From NCBI GenBank assembly GCA_033765235.1, contig JANRIG010000023.1, positions 124,001 to 188,000 on the forward strand: 64,000 bases of DNA, read 5' to 3'. This DNA comes from JANRIG01 sp033765235. GTDB lineage: Bacteria > Bacteroidota > Bacteroidia > Cytophagales > UBA9547. This document shows, piece after piece, positions 7,393-16,785 of this stretch. A program made the translations under genes and the position numbers. The notes beneath the pieces were generated by a model, which had not been told where the DNA came from, ran no database searches, and saw only the letters and a list, made by a program, of their open reading frames with translations. The first letter of the stretch is position 1; every line of letters starts with the position of its first letter.

Positions 7393-8979
7393 GTGCTCTC
7401 CGTACTTCTCCTTTTGCCGTTATTTTTTTGCTTTATTCTGCTGTGTTTGAGCAAAAGATACCAATACCTCTATCGCTTGGTTACACTTGCAAGCACTTTG
7501 GGTGCGCTATTTTTATCAATATATCTAGCCTATCTGTTTAATTATCAAACAGAAGCATATCAATTTTTTTACAAAGCCGACTGGATATCGCTGGCACTGG
7601 GCAGCTTTGGTAAGCTATCCATAGACTACTGTGTGGGTATAGATGGCATATCACTATCCTTGTTATTACTCACCTCGTTTATCTGCTTCATAGCCGTGTG
7701 GAACTCAGAAGGAGTAATTACAGAAAAACATAAAGCATACTATTCACTCATATTACTATTACAGAGCGCATTGATAGGATGCTTCATATCATTAGATTTA
7801 TTTTTGTTTTATCTATTTTTTGAGCTCATACTTTTGCCCATGTACTTTTTGATTGGTATTTGGGGAGGTCCGCGCAAAGAGTATGCTTCTATCAAGTTTT
7901 TTCTTTATACCTTATTAGGCTCTATATTTATATTGCTGGCTATCATTGCATTATACATATCAGGGTTTGACCCTCAAGAGTCTGCAAGCCTGCGGGCAAG
8001 CGACATAGTGCATACCTTCAGGATAGACATTCTCCAAGTACCAGGGCATATATTGCAAAATACTATGCTTGCCGAAAACTATCCGTATACCATATTTGGG
8101 CTTACTTATCGAGAGTGTACTTTTTTGCTGCTCTTTGTAGGCTTTATCATCAAGCTGCCATCTGTACCATTGCATACATGGCTGCCCGATGCACATGTGG
8201 AGGCACCTACTCCTGTGTCTGTGCTACTGGCTGCTATCTTGCTCAAAGTAGGGGCTTACGGCCTTATCCGTATTGCTATGCCTATATTTCCTGCCGAAGC
8301 GTTACATTTTTCATGGCTCATCAGTGGGTTGGGTGTGGCATCTATATTGTGGGGTGCATACAATGCTTTGGCACAGAATGACTTAAAAAAAATGATAGCC
8401 TACTCATCCGTTTCGCACATGGGCTATGTGCTATTGGGCTTAGCAGCCTTTAATATAGAGGGACTCGTAGGAGCAGTATATCAGATGGTGAGCCATGGGT
8501 TGCTGTCTGCAGCACTATTTCTGATAGCAGGGGTACTATACCACCGTACGCATACTCGCAATATTGATGCCTTTGGAGGGTTGGCACATGCCATGCCTAT
8601 GTATGCTGCGGTAGTTACTATTACATTTTTTGCAAGCCTTGGCTTGCCATGCTTCAGTGCATTTGTAGCAGAGATTATGATATTTTTGGGTGCGTTCAGT
8701 TCTTATTATATCCCCAAGTGGCTTACCATCATGGCTATATTTGGTCTTATACTCACCGCCGGATATTTTTTGTGGACACTACAGCGTATGTTTTTGGGCA
8801 AATATTATGTGCACAATTTGAAAGATAAGATAGCTGATTTGAAGTATGAAGAAGTAATTTCTTTTGCGTTTTTACTGTTTTTAGTAATAATATTGGGTGT
8901 TTTTCCACAATTATTAATTAATTATTTGCAACCGGCATGTAAAACTATTGTGGAAATGTACCATATAGCCATATATTAA
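7393..8979 (+). CDS. nuoM: NADH-quinone oxidoreductase subunit M, isolated gene
   Basis: Antiporter-like proton-pumping membrane subunit of respiratory complex I. About 14 hydrophobic helices are evident, and the key charged residues of NuoM are in place: Glu144 (LFFELILLP), Lys254 (IIKLPSVPLHTWLPDAHVEAP), Lys285 (LLKVGAYG) and Glu427 (FVAEIMIFLG). The length of 528 residues is normal. An in-frame TAA lies two codons upstream, so the start is GTG at 7393. No other nuo gene is in the window: the PKS operon lies before it and a PorP gene after it, whereas nuoM usually sits between nuoL and nuoN. It may serve the main complex from a displaced position or be a second copy. Confidence 0.92.
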   Translation: MLSVLLLLPLFFCFILLCLSKRYQYLYRLVTLASTLGALFLSIYLAYLFNYQTEAYQFFYKADWISLALGSFGKLSIDYCVGIDGISLSLLLLTSFICFIAVWNSEGVITEKHKAYYSLILLLQSALIGCFISLDLFLFYLFFELILLPMYFLIGIWGGPRKEYASIKFFLYTLLGSIFILLAIIALYISGFDPQESASLRASDIVHTFRIDILQVPGHILQNTMLAENYPYTIFGLTYRECTFLLLFVGFIIKLPSVPLHTWLPDAHVEAPTPVSVLLAAILLKVGAYGLIRIAMPIFPAEALHFSWLISGLGVASILWGAYNALAQNDLKKMIAYSSVSHMGYVLLGLAAFNIEGLVGAVYQMVSHGLLSAALFLIAGVLYHRTHTRNIDAFGGLAHAMPMYAAVVTITFFASLGLPCFSAFVAEIMIFLGAFSSYYIPKWLTIMAIFGLILTAGYFLWTLQRMFLGKYYVHNLKDKIADLKYEEVISFAFLLFLVIILGVFPQLLINYLQPACKTIVEMYHIAIY

Positions 8980-9040
8980 CTTATACATAATCAATATTTT
9001 ACACCTCAAATTAAAGTAAAAAAAAAATTATAGTATTTTC

Positions 9041-9069
9041 TTTGAATAATTAAATTTTTGTTATTTTTG
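9041..9069 (+). promoter_or_regulatory. Bacteroidota promoter for the porP/sprF-like gene
   Basis: TTTG at 9041-9044 and TATTTTTG at 9062-9069 are separated by 17 bases, a good match to the TTTG / TAnnTTTG consensus used by the primary sigma factor of Bacteroidota. Transcription would begin about 45 bases before the ATG at 9120. Confidence 0.55.
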
Positions 9070-9119
9070 TAATTGTATTCAAATAATAATAAATTGTATT
9101 ATATCACTATATCTTGGCG

Positions 9120-10145
9120 ATGAAAAAAATTATACCTTTAATAATACTGATTGGAGTAGGTTTTGTTTCCTATTCACAGCAAGTTCCTCTTTTCAGCCAA
9201 TATATGCTGAACCCTTATTTAGTAAACCCGGCTGTGGGTGGTACCAGCGACCACTATGACCTGAAACTAGGCTTCAGACAGCAATGGGTAGGTATAGACG
9301 GTGCCCCTCAAACTTACTATCTAAGTGGACATGGGCACGTAGGCAAAGACCACGTGAGGCTTCGCGGGCGCCACCGCAACCAAAACAGTTGGCATCATGG
9401 CTTAGGCTTTGTAATATTGGGCGACCGTACCGGACCCATCAGCCAATATACCGTACGCCCATCTTATGCGTATGATATGGCTATAAACAGACAAATACGT
9501 ATTTCGTTTGGAGTGGCATTGGGAGTGAAACTATTTAATATAAATGGTTCTTTATTAGAGCCTTATGACAAGGGCACTTTTGATTATACATTGGCCAACA
9601 GTCGCAATACTATAGCCCCTGACGGGTCAATAGGTGCATGGATATATCACAAATATTGGTATGCGGGTGCGTCTATAGACCAAATATTTTTTGCAGGACT
9701 AAAAAGCCCTTATGATGGTTTTGTAGTAAAAAACACACAAACCGGCACCGCTGAATCTTATTATGCACCCAGTGATGTGAATTTGGTAAACCGGCTTACT
9801 CAGCACTATTACATTACTGGTGGCGGTATATTTCACCCAAGCCGTGAGATAGCCATCATACCATCTGCCATGATACGCACTGCCTATGGGGGAGGCGGAT
9901 TTGCAATAGACGTCAATACTAAAGTGCGCTACAACAACTTAGTATGGGGTGGCATGTCATTGCGCAACCTGAGCGAGTTTGCTGTACTTATAGGTGTATT
10001 ACTCAACAAGAAATTTGAAATAGGATATTCTTATGATTATACGCTAAGCTTGCTGAGTGCCAAAAGCAACGGCTCGCATGAGATACTGCTTGGCTACCGC
10101 CTTGAGCCGCGTGCGCACATACTATCTCCTTCAGATTTTTGGTAG
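9120..10145 (+). CDS. PorP/SprF-family outer-membrane protein
   Basis: Predicted outer-membrane beta-barrel of the PorP/SprF family, which is linked to the type IX secretion system and gliding motility and may anchor partner proteins at the surface. The signal peptide MKKIIPLIILIGVGFVSYSQ is followed by the family signature: PLFSQYMLNPYLVNPAVGG, then GFRQQWVGIDGAPQTY. The length of 341 residues is normal. ATG at 9120 gives a proper signal peptide; an in-frame TTG two codons upstream is less likely. PorP genes often sit next to large adhesin genes, but none is adjacent here. It converges with the Omp85 gene, leaving 10 bases between the stops. Confidence 0.93.
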   Translation: MKKIIPLIILIGVGFVSYSQQVPLFSQYMLNPYLVNPAVGGTSDHYDLKLGFRQQWVGIDGAPQTYYLSGHGHVGKDHVRLRGRHRNQNSWHHGLGFVILGDRTGPISQYTVRPSYAYDMAINRQIRISFGVALGVKLFNINGSLLEPYDKGTFDYTLANSRNTIAPDGSIGAWIYHKYWYAGASIDQIFFAGLKSPYDGFVVKNTQTGTAESYYAPSDVNLVNRLTQHYYITGGGIFHPSREIAIIPSAMIRTAYGGGGFAIDVNTKVRYNNLVWGGMSLRNLSEFAVLIGVLLNKKFEIGYSYDYTLSLLSAKSNGSHEILLGYRLEPRAHILSPSDFW

Positions 10146-10155
10146 GACACTTTTC

Positions 10156-11673
10156 TTAAATATCCGTCAATATACTAAAGTTGAATACCGAACGCTTTTG
10201 ATAAGTTGGGTCTAAGTTATCATTGCCCAGTATCTGCTTTTGAAAATTGTAGTCTGTGAATGAGCACTCCAATCTTACCACTGTATTGTAATAGGATACT
10301 ATATTAAGCGCAGCACCCATACTGCCAATGAGCCTGTTGGCCAAAAAATAATTTCCATACATAGGTGCATACACATCGTTGCGTGCTACATAGCCCCAAT
10401 CTGCAAACAATGTAATGTAGGTATCTACAGGCACTACCCTAAACTGGCGAATGGGTATTATTTTTTTAAAATCTAATATGGTAGAAAACACGCGATACCT
10501 CAAAGAGTTGCGATTGAGAAAGTAATGTTGACCTTCGGTCACAAATATTTCATATCCTCGCACAAAGTCTTCTTTGTTGCGGTCGCCCATGGCACGCGAC
10601 TCTGCATAGGGCTGTATGACAGGTGCTGATAATTTGGTGCGAATTTTGTAGGCATACAAAAATCTTTTGCCCAGCTCAAAATACCTGTTATGTGTCACAA
10701 ATAGTCGTGTGAGGTGTATAGAGTCTATATTGGTAAACCCCAATTGCTCTAATTCAATATTTAAGTACAACCCCTTATGAGCAAACTGCTTACGGTCGCG
10801 CGTGTCGTAGGTAAAGGTATATTTGGATGAAAAGTATCTTACAGTATTGCGTTGCTGCAAGTAATAATCAGGGTTTACATGTCGAGCCAATGAGTCGCTG
10901 ATATGTCCATAGTTGTAATACATTTCAAAGTTGTGATTGGTAAAATAATGTGGACGGTAGCGTATAGATAGCCCCGCACGATAGGCAAATCTCACTTTTG
11001 AGGTATCGGGAAGCATAAATTCTTTGAGCAGATGGTTTTGGGTGTATGCCATTAGTTTGCGACCATCGCTATAGCTCACCACAGGGCTTATGCCTATGGT
11101 TTGTTTTTTGTTGATATATGGTATGTCGTACGACACTTCATAATTATTTACATACCCTGCTTGAAAGGTAAATTTGAGTGTTTCGTTTCGCCCTCTGCAG
11201 TTGCGCTGCAGTAGCCTTATGCCATAGTTGAGTCTTGATACATCAAGCCCATAAATGAATATGAGCTCATTCAGATTACGGTCTGCCTGCTCAAATATAG
11301 GTTGTGGAATGGTGTACCACATTTCATGTACTTTAATATGTATATCGGCTGTTGCATTGCTATCGTGCCTTATCAGTTTCACATCTACTGTCACAAAAAG
11401 GTTGGTATTGAATATTTTATTACGTTCCCACTTCATGAGTGAGTCGGCTGCTGCTGCAGGCACCAAATCTCCTTCTTTATATGCCAGCTCACGCCTGATA
11501 ATGGTAGGTTTGGTACGTTTGTTGCCTTCTATGATAACCTGCTCTAAGGTATAATTTTGGGGTTGGGCAAATAATTGTATGCAATACAACCAAGGCACGA
11601 GGCAGTATATACCAATGAGTTTCAAAGCAGAAGAATAATTCAAGTAAAATATAAAACGGCAAAAATAAGACAT
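10156..11673 (-). CDS. Omp85/BamA-family outer-membrane protein with one POTRA
   Basis: Predicted 16-strand outer-membrane barrel preceded by a single POTRA-like domain (about residues 42-120, starting with LEQVIIEGNKRTKP). The barrel region carries motifs of the bacterial surface antigen family, for example FTYDTRDRKQFAHKGLYLNI, DFVRGYE and FADWGYV. It is shorter than BamA (five POTRA domains), so it is probably a TamA-like or accessory insertase or transporter. The ATG at 11673 leaves 16 poorly conserved residues before a signal peptide. A TTG at 11625 would start exactly at MKLIGIYCLVPWLYCIQLFA, and a TATTTTTG promoter element lies inside the first codons (11660-11667, minus strand), which favours the later start. 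Confidence 0.88.
   Translation of the reverse strand: MSYFCRFIFYLNYSSALKLIGIYCLVPWLYCIQLFAQPQNYTLEQVIIEGNKRTKPTIIRRELAYKEGDLVPAAAADSLMKWERNKIFNTNLFVTVDVKLIRHDSNATADIHIKVHEMWYTIPQPIFEQADRNLNELIFIYGLDVSRLNYGIRLLQRNCRGRNETLKFTFQAGYVNNYEVSYDIPYINKKQTIGISPVVSYSDGRKLMAYTQNHLLKEFMLPDTSKVRFAYRAGLSIRYRPHYFTNHNFEMYYNYGHISDSLARHVNPDYYLQQRNTVRYFSSKYTFTYDTRDRKQFAHKGLYLNIELEQLGFTNIDSIHLTRLFVTHNRYFELGKRFLYAYKIRTKLSAPVIQPYAESRAMGDRNKEDFVRGYEIFVTEGQHYFLNRNSLRYRVFSTILDFKKIIPIRQFRVVPVDTYITLFADWGYVARNDVYAPMYGNYFLANRLIGSMGAALNIVSYYNTVVRLECSFTDYNFQKQILGNDNLDPTYQKRSVFNFSILTDI
11660..11667 (-). promoter_or_regulatory. -7 element inside the annotated 5' end of the Omp85 gene
   Basis: On the minus strand this reads TATTTTTG, an exact TAnnTTTG. 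It is downstream of the ATG at 11673 and about 35 bases upstream of the TTG at 11625, so it fits the shorter form of the protein. Confidence 0.35.
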
Positions 11674-11885
11674 AAATTATTATATAAGGTTTATTTTTTG
11701 ACTTAGAGGTATATAAGTAGTGATTGATGATGAAGGTATTGATATAGTGCTTAGGTGTTATATATTTAGAGTTTATAGTATAAACAAATAAACTTACATG
11801 CAGTGTGCATATCACTTATTCACTGCCATTGGTGCAGATTTTCTAAAATGTTATTAACTTCGTAAAAGGATATTTTGAGAACTTG

Positions 11886-14800
11886 ATGATAAACAGGCTA
11901 ATTATTATTATAAGTATTGTTTTTTTTTCATGCACACTATCGCGTGCCCAATGGTCAGTATTTCCACTCCAAAGCTTATCGCAAGATGCATATTATGTGA
12001 AGGATACAGCAAATATCATATCTACCGATAATATTATTTCAAAAGCTGCCTATTTTAAGCAAAACCGTGCAAATATATTTATGCTCGATGAAAAGGCTAC
12101 TACCTACTGGATAACTTTTAAGTTTGATATTACAAATATATCAGAGCCTGCATTTTTTTACGATGCATCAAATTTTTATCACATCTCACACTACATACAG
12201 TCTGGCGATACACTCATAAGTTTGGCACCATATATACAAAAGCTGCCATATTTGTCGGCTGCCATCATTAATATTTCCAGCTTTAAGTACATAGGTAAAA
12301 GTACAAAAATATATTCCAAAATTGTACTTTTGCGCGATGTAATGATCCCTATCAAAGGGGGAGAATACATGGACTGCCTTAGGTATCAATTGCTGTCATT
12401 CTTTTTTGACGCATTGTTTTTTGGTATATTTTTTATCATATTTTTATACAATGTGTTTATGTATGTCACATTTAGGCAGCGATATTTTTTATTTTACATT
12501 TCCTATATATTTTTCACGGCTATTTATATGATATATTGGAAAGGGTACACTCAACTGCTACCGTCCCCATGGCATATCATGATTGTAAATAATACTTCTA
12601 TCATAAACACATTAAATGCATTTAGTATAGCTCTTTTTATTATCACATTTTTTAATATCCACTCCCAATTTCCTAAAATGTTTTTGACTATAGTGGTATT
12701 TCATGTGCCATTTATACTAAAATTTGTATTAGACACTCTGGGATACACGAAATATACAAATATACTCTTTGAAATCACTGTGATGGCTAATGGTATTAAT
12801 TTTTTGTGGGTCACGTTATATCTGTATATCAAAGGCAACCGCAATGCCATATACTCCTTTATAGGTTGGGCAGGCTTTATAGCCTCTATATTTGTCATCA
12901 TATTCACGGCAAGAGGCGTACTGCCCTACACATTGCTTACAAAGCACCTGATACCCTTGGCCACAGTGGTAGAAACCATACTTTTTTCGGTAGCCATAGG
13001 CCTCAGGATCAATGAATACCGCAATGAAAAGCAGCTTGAGCTTGAAAAATCATTGTACGAAAAAGAGATGCTCATTGAGGAACTCACCCAAAAGGAAGAG
13101 CTGCTCACCGCAAACGAAGAAGAGCTTACCTCCAGAGAAGAAGAACTCAGGCAATCTTTTGAAGAAATATCTGCTACCAATGACGAGCTTATCAAGATAA
13201 ACCAATATATACTAGAGAAAGAAAAACAAATAACTGCCATAGTAGACAATACTACAGACCTGATATTGTCTATAGACAATAACTATAAAGTCACCTTTGC
13301 CAACAAAGCGGCCAAAGATGCGTATGTGCTATTCAGCTCGCATGAGTTTATGATAGGCGATACAGTTTTTAACTATATAGATGAAAAATATCATGACTTT
13401 TACAAAGACACCTATGCGCAAGTATTTGCCGGCGAATATGTGTATCAAGTGACAGAAAATATTGAAAAACTTGCGGGCAAATACATATCCGAAGAGTTTT
13501 ATAGCCCTATCAAAAATGAAAATAATGTGATCACAGGCATAGCCATATTCATCCGCGATGTGACCATGCGCGAAAATGCCGAAGCCAAACTTAGGGAGCA
13601 AGATAGAGTGTACTCTGCTATCATCAATAGTACTGATGAATATATATTGGCACTAGACCAAGATCTGCAAATCATAGCCTACAACAACAACTATGCAAAT
13701 GTGATAAAAACATTATTTAATATAGAACTGGAGCCGGGCAAATATAGCGCATTAGCACTATTGCCTCCGGAACTGAAAGATGAATATGCTATAATATTTG
13801 AAAAAGTATTAAGAGGTGAAAGGCATATCAGAAACTTTGCCCGTCTAAACAGGGAAAATATGCCTGACAGATACACGCAAGAAAACTTTAATCCAATATA
13901 TGATGATAATGGTAGTATCAAAGGCATAGCAGTATTTGCCGATGACATCACCAAAGAGGTACAAGCCAATATGAAGCTGGTAGAAAGTGAAAACATGCTT
14001 AAGATGGCACAACAAGTAGCCAAAATAGGAAGTTGGATATATAATATAGAAAAAAATGAGATAAAATGGTCTGACCAGATGTATGAAATATTTGGCATAG
14101 ATCCTGCCTACAAACTCAATATTGAAACTTATTTCGCATTACTGCCGGCACAAGTACAAACTCAAAATAAGCAATTGGTAGAGAGGTGCTTAAGTGCCAA
14201 AGAGTCTTATGTTTTAGAATATAAATATAAGACCCCTAAAGGTGAAACAAAATACCTTAGAGGCATAGGCATGCCTAAAATAAATGATACAGGCAGCGTG
14301 TGGCAGATATATGGCAGTGTACAAGATGTGACAGAGATAAAACTTGTAGAGATACAAATGCAAACCCAAACAGAAGAACTGATAGACAGCAACCGCAAAG
14401 CAGCCGAATACCGCCTCATAGCACTACGCTCTGTCATGAACCCTCACTTTCTCTTCAACTCGCTCAATTCTATACAATACTACATTGCCAAAAATGAAAA
14501 AGAAAACGCACTCAACTACCTTTCTACCTTCTCAAAACTAATACGCTCTATACTCAATAGCAGCCTGCAAAATACAAATACACTCGCTACAGAACTAGAG
14601 ATATTGAAGTTATATATAGGTCTCGAAAGCCTAAGGTTTGACCAAAAATTTAAAACAACTATCCACGTAGATACTAACATAGATGCCGAAAATACAGAAA
14701 TACCCTCGCTCTTGCTACAACCTTACGTAGAAAATGCTATATTACATGGACTTTATAATAAGAAAAACGATACTAATGGTCACTTAAAAATAGATTTTAG

Positions 14801-15038
14801 AAAACATAAAAATAAACTATTGTGTATAGTGCAAGACAATGGTATAGGCCGTGAAGAAGCTATGAAAATACGCCAATCAGGGCTCTCACACAAATCTGTA
14901 GGCATGATAGTGACCAAAGAAAGGCTGGAATTAATAAATAAAAATAATAATTTGTCGGTGCAAATCACTGACTTAAAAGATGATAAAGACAAACCGTGTG
15001 GTACTAAAGTAGAAGTTTCTATAATAATTCAAACATAA
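11886..15038 (+). CDS. 7TMR-DISM / triple-PAS / LytS-type sensor histidine kinase
   Basis: Large membrane sensor of 1050 residues. In order: signal peptide (1-20), an extracytoplasmic 7TMR-DISMED2-like domain (about 25-165), a block of seven helices (about 170-375), a strongly charged coiled coil (about 380-445), three PAS-type domains starting near 450, 577 and 708, and a LytS/YehU-type HisKA_7TM-like module with the phosphoacceptor His854 in NPHFLFNSLNS. An ATPase domain with QPYVENAILHG and DNGIGRE completes it. The frame also has a TTG one codon upstream; ATG at 11886 is preferred. The LytTR regulator 27 bases downstream is its evident partner. The 7TMR-DISM class often binds carbohydrates or other small ligands; the signal here is unknown. 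Confidence 0.92.
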   Translation: MINRLIIIISIVFFSCTLSRAQWSVFPLQSLSQDAYYVKDTANIISTDNIISKAAYFKQNRANIFMLDEKATTYWITFKFDITNISEPAFFYDASNFYHISHYIQSGDTLISLAPYIQKLPYLSAAIINISSFKYIGKSTKIYSKIVLLRDVMIPIKGGEYMDCLRYQLLSFFFDALFFGIFFIIFLYNVFMYVTFRQRYFLFYISYIFFTAIYMIYWKGYTQLLPSPWHIMIVNNTSIINTLNAFSIALFIITFFNIHSQFPKMFLTIVVFHVPFILKFVLDTLGYTKYTNILFEITVMANGINFLWVTLYLYIKGNRNAIYSFIGWAGFIASIFVIIFTARGVLPYTLLTKHLIPLATVVETILFSVAIGLRINEYRNEKQLELEKSLYEKEMLIEELTQKEELLTANEEELTSREEELRQSFEEISATNDELIKINQYILEKEKQITAIVDNTTDLILSIDNNYKVTFANKAAKDAYVLFSSHEFMIGDTVFNYIDEKYHDFYKDTYAQVFAGEYVYQVTENIEKLAGKYISEEFYSPIKNENNVITGIAIFIRDVTMRENAEAKLREQDRVYSAIINSTDEYILALDQDLQIIAYNNNYANVIKTLFNIELEPGKYSALALLPPELKDEYAIIFEKVLRGERHIRNFARLNRENMPDRYTQENFNPIYDDNGSIKGIAVFADDITKEVQANMKLVESENMLKMAQQVAKIGSWIYNIEKNEIKWSDQMYEIFGIDPAYKLNIETYFALLPAQVQTQNKQLVERCLSAKESYVLEYKYKTPKGETKYLRGIGMPKINDTGSVWQIYGSVQDVTEIKLVEIQMQTQTEELIDSNRKAAEYRLIALRSVMNPHFLFNSLNSIQYYIAKNEKENALNYLSTFSKLIRSILNSSLQNTNTLATELEILKLYIGLESLRFDQKFKTTIHVDTNIDAENTEIPSLLLQPYVENAILHGLYNKKNDTNGHLKIDFRKHKNKLLCIVQDNGIGREEAMKIRQSGLSHKSVGMIVTKERLELINKNNNLSVQITDLKDDKDKPCGTKVEVSIIIQT

Positions 15039-15065
15039 ATATTACTTTATCGTTATATTTGTATT

Positions 15066-15815
15066 ATGCTCAAATCCATAATAGTAGATGACGAACAAAA
15101 AAGCCGCGAAAGCTTGAAAATACTCCTCGAAGAGTTTTGCAAAGATGTAACGGTGCTGGAGCTTGTAAAGTCTGTAGATGAAGCCATAGAGGCCATAGCA
15201 GAATACAACCCTGACCTTATTTTTTTGGATATACAAATGCAGCAAGAGACAGGCTTTGACCTGCTCAACAAGCTCGATAAAATAGACTTCGACATAATAT
15301 TCACCACCGCACATTCAGAATTTGCCATAGAAGCTATCAAGTTTTCGGCGGTAGATTATTTGCTCAAGCCTATTGACATTACAGAGCTCAAAAACGCAGT
15401 GAAACGTGTAGAAAAGAAAAAAGCAAAAACAGACATAAAGGAGCAACTTGAGACTCTGCTGCACAATTTCAAATCCGAAAATTCGGACAACTTCAAATTG
15501 GCAATACCATCTTCTGAAGGATTGCTTTTTGTAAACATCAAAAACATACTGTACTGCGAGGCACTGAGCAACTATACCAAAATACATATGAAAGACGGCA
15601 AAGCACACCTTATCACTCGCACCCTAAAAGAATATGAAAAAATGCTGTCGAGGTACAACTTTTTGAGAATACACCATGCATTTTTGATTAATACCAACGA
15701 AATAAAAAAATATGTAAAAGGCGATGGCGGCTATGTGGTTATGAGTAATGACTCTTCAATAGACGTGTCAAAACGCAAAAAAGAAGCTTTTCTTAAAGCT
15801 ATGGGACAGATGTAA
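15066..15815 (+). CDS. LytTR-family response regulator
   Basis: Cytoplasmic DNA-binding regulator of 249 residues. The receiver domain (1-120) has the acidic pair DDE at 8-10, phosphoacceptor Asp55 in FLDIQMQ, and the conserved Lys in LLKPID. A LytTR domain follows (about 145-245) with YCEALSNYTKI and the FLRIHHAFLIN motif. It is 27 bases downstream of the sensor kinase, so they form one two-component system. A TATATTTG element at 15054-15061 ends five bases before the ATG and could give a leaderless transcript, although its closeness makes it doubtful. The targets are not known; the Wzz-like gene 82 bases downstream is a candidate. Confidence 0.94.
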   Translation: MLKSIIVDDEQKSRESLKILLEEFCKDVTVLELVKSVDEAIEAIAEYNPDLIFLDIQMQQETGFDLLNKLDKIDFDIIFTTAHSEFAIEAIKFSAVDYLLKPIDITELKNAVKRVEKKKAKTDIKEQLETLLHNFKSENSDNFKLAIPSSEGLLFVNIKNILYCEALSNYTKIHMKDGKAHLITRTLKEYEKMLSRYNFLRIHHAFLINTNEIKKYVKGDGGYVVMSNDSSIDVSKRKKEAFLKAMGQM

Positions 15816-15897
15816 AGGTCACCTCTCATTTATTATTCAAATAATTAAATCCCAAAGTTTTTTCATTTGACCAAAATATTACATTTTTGCCCTCAAT

Positions 15898-16776
15898 ATG
15901 AAAACAATTGATATCAATATATTTTTTATAGTAGATGCTGTAAAAAAGCGTTTCAAGGCATTTGCATATACTAATCTTGCGATAGTGCTGTTGGCAACGG
16001 GAGTTTCATTTCTGCTACCTGTATATTATGAGTCCAAAATAGTATTTTACCCATACAGCCCCGAAGCCAGCGACCCTCGCACACTACTTGCTGAAGAAAT
16101 ATTTGTGGCCGTATTCAGCGACATAGACCAGTCTGAAAAATTTATACTGCTCGGCAAATCGAGAAGCATAAAAAAATATGTGATAGATAAATACAACTTA
16201 TACAAAAGGTATAAAATAGACCCACAAAAACCCGGTGCCGAATACAAAATACTCAAAACACTGGAGGAAAACTTTAAATTCAAAAAACTTGAAAACGGAG
16301 GCGTAGAAATATCAGTATTTGACTATGACAGAGATACCGCCGCTTACATGGCCAATGATATAGTAACCAAAATTGACATTACAGCCAACCAAAATATAAA
16401 AATCAAAAACCAAAAATTATTTGATGTATATGAAATGCAGCATAATAGGCTTCTCAGATATGTAAACTCACTGAAAGACAGCCTTAAGGCAGTGAGAAAA
16501 AACAGAAGGACAGATATGAAAAATGAGGTGGCACTCAACAATCAGATAGCATTTGCCATGGAAGAATATACCAAAATAAAATTCAGGTATGAGCAGTCGA
16601 GCACCATCAAAGACTATGACCTGAAGACACTCATGGTAGTGGAAGAAGCACAACCCAACTATGAAAAAGCACGCCCCAAACGAGCCTACATAGTAGCAGG
16701 AGCATTTGCAGTAGGGCTATTGCTCACCACCGTAGTCTTTGCCAGCATAGAGTTTTTTAAGAAAATGTGGAAATAA
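15898..16776 (+). CDS. Wzz/GNVR-like chain-length determinant protein
   Basis: Inner-membrane polysaccharide co-polymerase-like protein of 292 residues. It has a membrane helix near each end (about 25-45 and 262-284) and a long, charged, partly helical periplasmic region between, ending with a Pro-containing stretch (EEAQPNYEKARPKRAY) before the second helix, as in Wzz/GNVR proteins. Such proteins set the chain length of surface polysaccharides made by Wzy-type pathways. It has no C-terminal tyrosine kinase. It follows the two-component system and precedes the queuosine transporter by 9 bases, so it may share a transcript with them. It is 1 kb from the polysaccharide locus, and a second Wzz-like gene closes that locus. 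Confidence 0.8.
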   Translation: MKTIDINIFFIVDAVKKRFKAFAYTNLAIVLLATGVSFLLPVYYESKIVFYPYSPEASDPRTLLAEEIFVAVFSDIDQSEKFILLGKSRSIKKYVIDKYNLYKRYKIDPQKPGAEYKILKTLEENFKFKKLENGGVEISVFDYDRDTAAYMANDIVTKIDITANQNIKIKNQKLFDVYEMQHNRLLRYVNSLKDSLKAVRKNRRTDMKNEVALNNQIAFAMEEYTKIKFRYEQSSTIKDYDLKTLMVVEEAQPNYEKARPKRAYIVAGAFAVGLLLTTVVFASIEFFKKMWK

Positions 16777-16785
16777 TTTGCCATT

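Noticed and set aside
12926..13279. Serine-rich open frame antisense to the sensor kinase coiled coil
   Set aside because: The serine runs are the reverse complement of the Glu/Leu-rich coiled coil on the plus strand.
16777..16785. preQ1 riboswitch before the queuosine-precursor transporter
   Set aside because: Only 9 bases separate the gene from the Wzz-like gene, which is too short for an aptamer, and no aptamer-like pattern was noticed further upstream.
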